DNA of 64,000 nucleotides from Anastatus disparis (lineage: Eukaryota > Arthropoda > Insecta > Hymenoptera > Eupelmidae): the NCBI GenBank assembly GCA_017163975.1, contig JAFFSR010000347.1, forward strand, positions 942,001-1,006,000, in the 5' to 3' direction. Positions 12,442-22,929 of this stretch are shown here, one piece after another. The translations under genes and the position numbers were made by a program. Position 1 is the stretch's first letter. Every line of letters begins with the position of its first letter. The notes under the pieces are model-generated. The model made no database searches. It was not told where the DNA came from and worked only from the letters and a program-made list of their open reading frames with translations.

Positions 12442-12689
12442 ATTTATCTAATGTCAATCAGGAGCTGCTGGACTCGGTAAGAAGAGGAATAGATAAATCA
12501 AAGGTCAAGGAGGTGGCTTTGACTGAGGAGCCCACTTCAAGCCAACTGAAAGAGGCTCGGCCCAAAAAGCTGGATGTAAAGGAGGATAAAGGTGCACCGC
12601 GAGATAAGTTGGATGTTCCTAAGTTCGAGACGCAACAAGGTTCGCAGAGCTCTAATGACGAGCTGAATCTTAAGTTGCAAGGTAATTAA
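12442..12689 (+). CDS. Candidate exon 3, in frame with gag
   Basis: After AG at 12440-12441 the sequence completes the Asp codon left by exon 2 and runs open for about 80 codons, Lys/Glu-rich, with a repeated KLDV motif (about 12567 and 12611). It ends at TAA 12687-12689. The frame is identical to that of the gag ORF whose ATG is at 12708, so the TAA may be a decay mutation that separated one longer gag. A donor-like GGTAAT at 12681 is too close to the gag ATG for a normal intron. Confidence 0.45.
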
Positions 12690-12707
12690 TCCACCCCAGT
12701 TATTAAA

Positions 12708-15700
12708 ATGACAGAAAAATTCAAACTGGATTTGAATCTGAATAAACTCCGTAAGAGAACAAGGGCACTAAAAGTAGATTCATTCAGTGAATCCAATTTA
12801 AATCTAAACTCTTATACAGATCATGAAACGGAAATGTATAATAATTTTAATATGTTTACAGAAATCATGGAAAAGCTGGAGAAAATGCAGAGAGATATTG
12901 GGAATATAAGGGAGGAATCCTATGAGAATATGGAGCAGACGGCACTGGTCATATCAAATTTCAGATACTCTATTGATGATAGGTTAAATTGGATCGAGAA
13001 TAAAGTCAATAAATGGGTCAAAGAGGAGTATGAAGAATATCAATCAGCTGGAGATAAAAAAGGACCTGAGGTAGTAACAAGCTTGAGTGACAATACAAAT
13101 TCCACTGAAGAAACTGATGGAATTTTAAATAAAAATTATATAACTCAAGTAATCTAAAAAGAATTAGGAAAAATAAATTTAATAAATAATAATTCAAACT
13201 TAACTGATAAAATTCAAATTGAAGTTAATAATAAAGATAGTACAATGCGTAGAGAATATAAATTAACTCCAGATTCAGATGTTGATTCTTTTATAGATTA
13301 CTTGAATTCAGAATTGACAATTCGCGATTTATTATATGTGATTGATTCCTCAGCTGGATTGGACCGTGTTGTAGATTCTGCTAAGTTGGGAAAAGACAAA
13401 ATTAGAGTCAGAGATATTCTTATAAATAGAATGGACAAATCCTATCATTTTAAGGTTTCTCAGATTCGTGATCCAGTAGAGATGTTAAAAGAAATTAAAC
13501 GTTTTAAAACTTCCGAATCAGCACTTACTACAACCAGCTTGAGGAAACAGTTACATAAAATCAAGTATAACCCAAATAAAGAAAAGGCCTCGGTCTTCTG
13601 GAATAGATTTGATAAAATAGTTTGATTATATAATAAACTACCTCAAACTCCAAATTTGTCTGAAATTGAAATCAGAGATGCTTTCTTTAAAGCTATAGTT
13701 ACTAATAACCCAAAAGTTAGAGATTTTCAAATATTTAACAAAAATGCTACTGGAGAAATGCTAACTCTAAATCAACTAAAAGATTACATTCTTCAACAGG
13801 ATGCAGCTCGAGATGAAGAAAAAGCAGCTGGACAAAAAGACAGCACCGGCGGTGTGACCTCATACTATGTGCCACATCCAGAAATCCAATGTGTAAACTG
13901 CGGTAATAAAGGTCATTACAATTATGAGGGTCATTATGAGGGTCATGTCCGTGCGGACTGTCCGTATTCAAATGCACAGCTGGAAAAGATTTTGAAAGAA
14001 AATGAGCAGCAAAGAAGGTATGATAATTTTGATTGTTTTAGGGATAGAAAAAGGGTGACAAATCGTTTCACTACAAAGCGAAAAATAGACTACGCACAAA
14101 CTCGCGGTGACACTAAACGATATAAGTTTGACAAAAATCGAGGTCGAAGTCACTTACGAGGAAGTGGTAAATCAAGTATCACTAGAAATGATAAAATGAA
14201 AGGTGGACCAGAATTAAAATTAAAAAATGGTGAGTGCGTAGGTCTACTTACAAAAGATAAGCTCGATACAATAGGCCAAAGTAGTGAAAATCAGTTAGTT
14301 AGATTTCTAGCAGATTCGGGTGCTACGGAGCACATGTCAAATTGTAGGTTAATTTTTAGAACACTCAACGAAAACATCAAAACCGAAGTTAAATGTGCAA
14401 ATAAGGATGATCACGCAGCAATAAAATCGGAGGGAGTTGGACAGATCTCAGGACATATTAATAACAAATTATTGAATTTATATAATGTAATTTATGCCAA
14501 TACATTGTCGGAGAACTTACTTTCACTTCGGAAATTTGTTGATGAAAGATTGAGCATTTATTTAGATAATAAATGCATAGATATTTTTGATCCACAATCA
14601 CAAGAAACACTAATTTCAGGAATTTATGAAAAACCCTTTTGGATTATAACATTGGAATCCAGCAGCTCGAATAATGATGAAGAAACATGCAAATCTAAAG
14701 TCAGCAAAATTGTTGCATATATAGCTACAAGACAAAAAGAATATGATGATAAAATAGAAAAGACAGATGAAGAAGACAAGCTTGACACTAAAAAGGAAGA
14801 AATTAATAAAAAGATTGATGAACAAAAGAAAATGAATTTCAATAATGAAGAACACCTCAGATACTCGAATTTTCAAGATACACTTAAAGGCCGAAAAATA
14901 AACAAGATGGAAAAAGTAAAAACAGAAAATAAAGATGAAGATTGTTACAAAGTCAATAATAAAATGCTATGGCATGTAAGGTTAGGTCATGCTTCCTTGA
15001 AATACTTAAAAGAATTTCAAAAGAAATTTCCAAATATAAAAGGACTAAAAGAAGTAGTATTCGATGATTCAATTAAAGAATGTGAATCATGTATAGTATC
15101 AAAGTTCAATAGATTACCTTTTAGCTCGACTAGACAGAGAGCCACAAAACCTCTACAAATAGTTCATTCCGACTTAATGGGTCCAATAAAACCTGCTTCA
15201 CACCCCAAAGGATATAAATTTATTTCAGTATTTATTGATGATTTTTTAAGAGCAGCAATGGCATACCCTATGAAAACTAAATCTGAAGCTGGATATTGTT
15301 TGGAAATTTTTATCACATCTACTAGAAATTCATTAGGATATGATGCAAAATTTTGCTATCTTCGATGTGACCAAGGTACAGAATTTACAGGAGGACACAC
15401 CACAGAAGTACTAAATAAGTTTGATGCTGAATTAAATACAGCTAGTCCTAATACACCTCAACATAATGGTGTTGCTGAGCGATTCAATCAGACCATTCAA
15501 AGGAAAGTCAGAGCACTAATGTATGATACAAATCTACCTGAAAATATGTGGGATTTAGCAGTGAATGCGGCTGTATACTTCTACAACAGGACTCCTCACA
15601 GTTCGAATGATATGATACCACCTCTACAAAAATTAAATCCAAACTTTAATCTTCATCTAGAACAACTTAAACGTTTTGGCTGCATTGCATATATGAAAGT

Positions 15701-17687
15701 GCAAAGAAAAGTTGGAAATAAGTTTGATCAGCTGGGCAAAAGAGTTGTATTAATAGGATACAAACCAACAGGATATATTTTTATAAAACCGGAAGAAGGA
15801 AAATACTATGAAAGCAAAGATGCTCGATTCAATGAAAAACAAGTATATGGAGATAGATATAACAAAAATAGCATAAAAGATTGGAGCAACTCAATGGAAG
15901 AAATAGATCGCGAAAATTGGTTTTTACAGTTTGAAAATGAAAAAGAAATTTTGATCTCTGAAACGGAGGGAGAGAAAAGGAAAAGAGGACGTCCAAGGAA
16001 AGAGAAATTAAAACCTCAAGAAGAACATGAACTTGGATCAGATATAAATTTGCTTGAGAATGAAGAAATTAGTACATTTATAGCCACAACACAGAATGAT
16101 CCAAACTCATACCAACAAGTCATGAAATCAGAAGATAATTATGAATGGGAAAAAGCTATTAAGTCCGAACTGCAATCTATGGAAAAGAACAAGGTTTGGA
16201 AAATTGTTGATAGACCATCAAATGTTAGTGGAGAAAAACCAAATATTATAGATTCAAGGTGGGTTCTGAAAAGAAAAGTTGGAACAAATGGAGACAAAAA
16301 GTATAAAGCTCGACTGGTTATAAGAGGTTTCAAAGATAAAAATTCATATGAATTGAATGAAACTTACGCACCAGTTTCGCGATTGCCTTTAATTAGAGCC
16401 GTGCTAGTTATAATAAACAAGCTTGATCTGGAAGTAAGTCAGCTGGATGTAAAAACAGCTTTTCTAAATGGCAAAATAGATAATGAAATATACATGGAAA
16501 TACCCGAAGGTATTGACTGCTCACTTGATTTAAGAAGAAGCAAAGTATGCAAAATCGAACGTGCTTTATATGGATTAAAAATAAGTCCGAAGAGATGGCA
16601 TGAAAGGTTTTCAGAAGCAGCTGAAAAACTGAATCTAGATTCTCATGACTCTGAACCATGCCTCTTTACATGGCATGAAAACAATAAGCTCTTAATATTG
16701 TTATATGTGGATGATATGCTGATAGCTAGCAATGATGAAAACAAGTTAGATGATATTAAACAGAAACTTATGTTGGAATTCGAAATGTCTGACTTAGGAG
16801 AACCAAAGAACTTCTTAGGTATAGAAATTGAAAGAGATAGACAAAATCATACTATAACACTTAAGTTGGAAGGTTACATCAATAATCTACTTAAACGTTT
16901 TGGATATAGTGAAATGCATCCGCAAAGAACACCAATGGTAACAAGTCAAGTGGCAAATAGAGAACGACGTGAAAGAGAAGAAACAGAAAATCAAGTAAAT
17001 GATGTCTCAAATAAGATAAATGGACCTTACAGAGAAATAATTGGTTCTCTTCTCTATCTTGCAAATACTGTACGCCCAGATATATCATATACTGTAAATG
17101 TATTGAGCAGACATCAAAACAATCCAACTGAAGAAGAATGGAAAATGGTAAAACGTTTATGCAGATACTTGAAATATTCCAAAAGTCTAGGACTAAAGTT
17201 TGAAGGAAAGCTGGAAAACATGCAAGGATACTTAGATGCAAGTTTTGCTGATTGCAAAGGATCATTGACAACGAGTGGTTTTGTTATTAAATTGTACGGT
17301 AATACAATAGCCTGGAAAACACATAAATAGTCTTACGTAGCTCTCTCAACATGTCAAGCTGAGTATGTTGCGATGAGCGAAGCATGTCAAGAGATGGTAT
17401 CATTGAAAAATTTATGTCTGATATTGAAATGTTCCTTTACACCTATGACTCTGTGGTGCGATAATAAAGCTGCAGAAGCCAGTTCACAAGTTAGTTATAC
17501 AAATAAACTTAGACATATGACAGAAGTTCGAGAACATTACGTTCGTGAATGTGTTGCCAGAAATCTAATAACAATAAGATGGATTGCTTCTAAACAACAA
17601 ATTGCTGATATATTCACTAAGGCCCTACCCTTTGAATTACATAATAGCTTGACTTCATTACTAATGAATAATAAATTAAAATTGTAA
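12708..17687 (+). pseudogene. Copia gag-pol polyprotein, one frame, four parts
   Basis: All parts share one frame. Parts: 12708-13157, 13158-13625, 13626-17330 and 17331-17687, separated by TAA (13155), TGA (13623) and TAG (17328). Gag ends with a zinc knuckle CVNCGNKGH whose spacing to the last Cys is lengthened by a repeated EGHYEGH segment (13885-13960). Protease: LADSGATEH (about 14310). Integrase: HHCC zinc site (WHVRLGH ... CESC), then [15 protein letters not shown] and [10 protein letters not shown]. Reverse transcriptase: [20 protein letters not shown] and LLYVDDML. RNase [11 protein letters not shown], then after the TAG LSTCQAEYVAMSEA and DIFTKALP. Copia identity is certain; activity of this copy is unlikely. 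Confidence 0.93.
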
Positions 17688-17757
17688 ATTTTTCTTTCTT
17701 TACAGATCCTAAATAAAGTTTTCAGCTGGAAATGAAGTGAGTCAACTCAGAGAGATT

Positions 17758-17771
17758 TGCTCGGGAGGGAG
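17758..17771 (+). promoter_or_regulatory. Copia polypurine tract
   Basis: GCTCGGGAGGGAG ends directly at the TG of the 3' LTR, the expected place for plus-strand priming. Confidence 0.7.
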
Positions 17772-18004
17772 TGTCAAGAATAAGCGAGCGGCATCACTCT
17801 GAAGTTGCTCCGCCATTCTGTGCTTATGTTTTGTTGGTTGCAGCGCTACGGCTCAACAGCGGTCATCGCCTTGATAACACAAAGCTGCCAGTTGAAAGCT
17901 AGCTTTCGCACATAGAGCCACGCTCCGTTACTAAGATTAATATATAGATATTTTGTACTTATTATTAAAAAAAAATTGTTCTCTTTAATAAATATATCTC
18001 AACA
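17772..18004 (+). repeat. Copia 3' LTR
   Basis: 233 bp, same ends as the 5' LTR, followed by the CTAAT duplication. The roughly 2% difference between LTRs suggests a young insertion relative to the palindrome it sits in. Confidence 0.95.
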
Positions 18005-18354
18005 CTAATAAACATAATAAAATAGAAATTTATTTAACCGAAAACTACTAAGTTTAAAACATCAGCAATGAATAAATCAGTGATTTTCGATTAAATAAAT
18101 TTCTATTTTATTTTTATGTTTATTAGTACAGTTGTAATTTCGAAATAATAGACTCATCTTTAGCGTCGAATAAATAATATTCTAATAATCTAACTTCGTT
18201 TGATTGGGCATTTGTAGTTTACACGTTTCTATTTTATGAATTTTCTTAAATTTGAACTTCGAAATTATAAAATAATGATTCGAATAAATGAAATTCGTAA
18301 TTTGACGCAAATGTGAAATGAACATTCTAAATATTGGATCCCCCCCTAAATAAT

Positions 18355-19335
18355 TATATATCGAATTCAACGGAACTTATGACTAAAAAAAGGTTGAAAA
18401 TGTGAGATCTTCTTAAAAACAAATTTATAGAATGAGAACTTTTGCATATTTGTCTTTCTTACAACAAAACAGAATCTTGTATTATATTCGAACAAAAATT
18501 GACAAAAATAAAAATTTTATAGTTAAAATCAAATATACATATTTCTTTCTTATAAAGTTTAATTTTAAATAAACCGTGCTTATTTATTTTTCTTTTTATT
18601 TATAATAAAGTAAATTGTGGAAAATGAAAATATTCATATTTTTGAAGATATTTTAATTGGTTCAATTACTTTTAAAAACTACTCTGGCGGAAAAAATAAA
18701 TGAGATATTTCAAATTATTCCAGAGGTTTTTGAAAACATTTTTATACAAATTGTATAAACTGAAATATGTTGCTAATTTTTGTGAGAATTTGGACAAAAC
18801 ACTCAGTGTGTTGTAATGTGTTTCGGTTTGTTTAAGTTTAATACAATTCGTTTTAGTTTGTTTCACTTCCTTTAATTTTTTTAAAACAACCAAAAAATTT
18901 TATACAGGGCGATTTTTTTTAAGTCAATTGAAATGAAACAGAAATAGATAGTAATAAAACAAAAAAGAATAAAACAAAATGAAATGAACCAAAAAAATTT
19001 GAGACGAATTGAAACATTCTGAAACACTCATTATTACAGATTATTACTCATCATTTAAAAAATGAAACAAATTGAAACAAGACAAAACAAAGTGAAAAAA
19101 AGTATAACAAACTTAAATACTCTCAATGCTTCGTCCAAATTCTCAAAAAAATTTTCGATATGTTTCAGTTCCTTTCGAAAATTTTCAATCATCTTTGTAA
19201 ATTTTTTCCGCTTGTGTACGTGATTAAATTATTTTGTTTAATTTTTATACTTATGTCTAGCAAAAATGTCCGTATTATTTCTAGAAATAACCTAGTGCTT
19301 TCATGCGAAACATTATATAAAATTTCTACCTCTTC
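18355..19335. other. Gene-free AT-rich stretch
   Basis: I see no gene. An inverted pair, about 18765-18870 and 19060-19160, shares GAGAATTTGGAC and GTTTCAATTTGTTTC-like runs, probably a small decayed foldback. Confidence 0.5.
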
Positions 19336-19376
19336 TTAAGAGGCGGTCGGAACCAAATCGGTGACTTAGTTCGGTG

Positions 19377-21102
19377 CGAGGGGCTATTCACTTAAAAAAA
19401 AGTGTCAAAATGATTACAGATTTCATATGATTTCAAATGATTTCAAAATGATTTCAAATGATTTCAGAAATATATTTTTATACTTGTAATTTCAAACATT
19501 TTCAAAACAGCCTATGGTAGGCAGTGATTTCAAATGATTTCAAGCAAAAATTCTATGATTTCAAATGATTTCAAGCAAATTTTCTATGATTTCAAATGAT
19601 TTCAAGCAAATTTTTTATGATTTCAAATAATTCCGAAATCATTCCAAGATAATTAAAATTAATATTTATGAATATCAAGCTTACTTTAAATTACAATCCC
19701 TAAATCGTCATTATTGAATCATATAAAAATTAAAATAATACCTATATTTTAACACCACAAAAATAAAATAAAAAAACAAAGAAATTGCATAATTAAAACA
19801 AAAACTTTTTATCACTTTAGTAAATAAAAAGACCAACAATGTGTTCAATAATAATAAAATTATTCTAGATTTGTACTTATATTGGCTATATGCATAGCAG
19901 AAAACACAAAGTTAAACTGAACTGACAGTTGTAAAACAAATGAGTATGGACAAATTATGAACACGCATCAACATGCACACTATATAAATCTATTTTCGAC
20001 GACCGACTATAGCATAACTTTTGTTTTTAACTGAATGTTGTATACCTTGCTTAAATTTCAGGCTCGAACTTATAATCGACACTCAATCCTTAAATAGGAC
20101 ATTTTATTCTTATTTTTTTTATGATGAGGAAGTAAGATGAAATAATATTTGAAAACTGAGTGTCGCCTATGAATTCTAGTTTTAGTTATAATGTTTGTAT
20201 AACATAAAATTAAATTTTTTAAACACAAAGTTAGTTTAAAAAATTGACCAACATAAGAGCTAATATCGAAAAACTTATCAGCCGTGTGTGACAGATACAA
20301 AGAGAGAAATTCAAACATAAGTAAATAATGCTTATTTACTTATTTATAGATCTTATTTAAATTTTTTGTTAGTATTTCTTTTTTCATTTTTCACATATAT
20401 TCTTTTTTATTTGTTTTGATATAAATTATTTTTTACATAAAAATTTTTTGTGCGATGCGTTTTGCTTATGATTAAAATCATTTATTTTTTTCAATTCCAG
20501 AAAAAAATTCTAATAAATATTTATATATTATACACTGTTAAAAATTATGAAGTTTGCTTCCGATACTATTATTGAAATTTCAATTTCTACTTTAAATTAT
20601 ATACAATTTTATATTAAAATTAGAATAAAATTATTAATTTTATATTAAAATTACAATAAAATTATTAATTTTATATTAAAATTATAATAAAATTATTAAT
20701 TTTAATGAAATGTTTGGAAGCTAGTTTCATATTTTACATTAAATTTAATATTATTTTTAACAGTGTATATCGATACTATTCCCCAAAAATCAAAAATTAT
20801 TTTATTTATCGGAGCAGCTCATATTAATCTGGTATTTAAATAATATTTAGTATTATATTTCTGGTAATATTTTAAATTGTAAACTAAATACAAAAATATT
20901 CATTGATTTCAATGATTTTAAATGATTTCAATGATTTCAATTTGAATAGTTTTGATTTCGGTAATCATATTGTGCACCTAAAATTTAATAAAATATTTCA
21001 ATGATTTCAAATGATTTCAATGATTTCAAATGATTTCAATAATGATTTCAAATGATTTCATCTGAAGGTGGTCAATGATTTCTTATAGTGAATAGCCCCT
21101 CG
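19377..21102. mobile_element. Element with 8-bp TSD and ATGATTTCAA subterminal repeats
   Basis: Ends CGAGGGGCTATTCACT and its complement lie between GTTCGGTG copies (19369-19376, 21103-21110). Reading the ends one base shorter gives a 9-bp duplication, so hAT-like (8 bp) and Mutator-like (9 bp) are both possible. Runs of ATGATTTCAA occur near both ends in the same orientation (19418-19630, 20900-21060). No transposase; the only ORF (20070-20318, minus) was not recognised. Confidence 0.75.
20533..20765. mobile_element. TA-flanked CACTGTTAAAAA MITE
   Basis: CACTGTTAAAAAT and its complement lie between TA dinucleotides (20531-20532, 20766-20767). Three copies of an ATTTTATATTAAAATTA-type unit fill 20609-20700. 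The TA duplication suggests Tc1/mariner-type mobilisation. It is inserted inside the 19377-21102 element. Confidence 0.7.
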
Positions 21103-21506
21103 GTTCGGTGCTTGTAATAAATGCTTATAATAATTTATTCATTTATTAATATGGTAAAAGTATAGTCATTTCCTCTAGTCATGTATATAAAGAATTATTT
21201 AAAATAGTTAAAGCCACAAAAATATACAAAATATTGTCATAAAGCGAAAAATGCCACCTAACAATCGACACGACAGTTTTTTGCATGCGGTATACGTCAA
21301 GTCAGTTTGATATTTGTAATAAATGCTTATAATAATTTATTTACTTATTCATATGGTAAAAATATAGTCATTTCCTCTAGTCATGTATATAAAGAATAAT
21401 TTCAAATAGTTTAAGCCATAAAAATATAAAAAATATTATCGTAAAGCGAAAAATGCTGACTTGATATATACCGCAAGTCACCGATTTTGTTCCGACCGCC
21501 TCTTAA

Positions 21507-22929
21507 TGTTTAAATTTTTTTAAATTGTTGCAAAGTATGAAAGAAACTTAATGTACATACAAATATACGTATACATACAGATATTAGTAGCGAGTTATCT
21601 TTTTTATTTTTCAAATCGAAATCTGTACAAATACATCTAAATTCTCTTGAATTAAAATATATTTATTACTGTGATTGAAATTGAAATCTTCGCTAATTTG
21701 AAACATATATTTTAATCATTATTTAAACACCACTGTTCTCTTTTATTTTAGTTAATTACATTATTAAATTTTTAATATATTGTTCAAATATATCATTTAC
21801 CATTGAAATAATTACTGCAGGTATAAACAATTATCAAAGAATATCGAAACAAGTATGAGATATGTCTTAATTTTTTCAACTTTTTACATTCAATCCATAC
21901 CGTATACTGACATTTGCGAATAATTTAAAAACATCAGAAAATCATTTTTAAAATCTTTAATAAATATAATAAACTTTTCTATATATATTTTTTATTTGGA
22001 AATCTTATGAAATTTACTAAATAGTAAACATTAAAATAAAAGTAATGTACTGTTAAAAACTTTTATTTAATTTTTTTTTTTGATAGTTGTAAAAAAATTT
22101 TTACAAACAAAAATATATTCAATTGAAAATCTTTCCATTAAAAATTTTTTTCTACACATACATGGACACTATGAATTATTTTCTTTCAGAATTAAAATTA
22201 GAACTTGATTATTTTTGTGTCTTATCACAATTCGCAAAACAGCAATATTTGAAGAATTGTAACCATTTTATGCTTTCATAAATACCATAAAACAGAAAAT
22301 GAGATTTTGTTTTATTATTTTATTATAATTTTTTTGCCTTCATTATTGTTTCTTAAAATAAATTAAATTTGTGATAAATCGTTCTCTCAACAATTAAGCA
22401 TTTACAAGACTAATTCAATTATTTTACTGTGTACTAGTTTCAATATTTTTTTGAAGCTTTCATTGACTTATAAAATATATACATAAATGTGAGTACTCGT
22501 TAATGTAAATAATTTAAACATATTTTTATTATCTAAATTATTTTAGTAAAAATGTATGACTATAAAAAGTTTATTTTTATTTTATATGACGTTTCAGATG
22601 AGACAAATTTTTTTATTTACAAATAATTTTGTTGTAAATTTAAAATTAAATATTGTAACACAAAAATTTATGAATAATACACATTTTTTAATGGTGAAAA
22701 GTGTAATTCTAGGTTATAAGATAATTTGTATGATAAATTTCATATTTTTTATACAAATTTGACAAAAATTTCGTATGAGAACAAATTTTGACGATTCATA
22801 GAACATTTTTTATTATTTACCAAATAGTATATCATGTTACAAATGCAGAAAACTGCTGAAAACAATATCATGAAGTATTTATTCATAGACCTAGTTAAAA
22901 ATTTTGTAAATATTAATTTTATTTTAAAA
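21507..22929. other. Gene-free AT-rich stretch
   Basis: Only AT-rich fortuitous frames (such as 22556-22762) are present. I see no gene, RNA or terminal repeat here. Confidence 0.5.

Larger units (their letters stand above)
10680..18004 (+). mobile_element. Complete Ty1/copia LTR retrotransposon
   Basis: Two 233-bp LTRs (10680-10912, 17772-18004) begin TG and end CA, differ at about five positions by eye, and are flanked by CTAAT duplications (10675-10679, 18005-18009). Between them lie a primer-binding site, three short upstream coding blocks with splice signals, a single-frame gag-pol and a polypurine tract. Order in pol is protease, integrase, reverse transcriptase, RNase H, which defines Ty1/copia. 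The ORF has four in-frame stops and no frameshift, so this copy is recently inserted but cannot make a full polyprotein without readthrough. Confidence 0.95.
2909..18346. mobile_element. Foldback MITE B with 8-bp TSD, carrying two later insertions
   Basis: TAAATAAT occurs at 2901-2908 and at 18347-18354, directly outside a G run (2909-2918) and a matching C run (18340-18346). Inside, 2909-3005 plus 10547-10679 pair with about 18090-18339. Without element A and the copia element the MITE is only about 565 bp and nearly perfectly palindromic, with a small loop near 18055-18085. An 8-bp duplication fits hAT-type transposition, but the termini are G/C homopolymers and not the usual hAT ends, so the superfamily is unsure. 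Confidence 0.8.
19336..21506. mobile_element. TTAA-flanked MITE, copy 2, interrupted
   Basis: Same ends as copy 1 with TTAA at 19336-19339 and 21503-21506. An element (19377-21102) sits about 40 bp inside its left end. With that removed the copy is about 440 bp, like copy 1. Confidence 0.85.

Noticed and set aside
16891..17271. 126-codon minus-strand ORF within copia
   Set aside because: Antisense shadow of the reverse transcriptase region.
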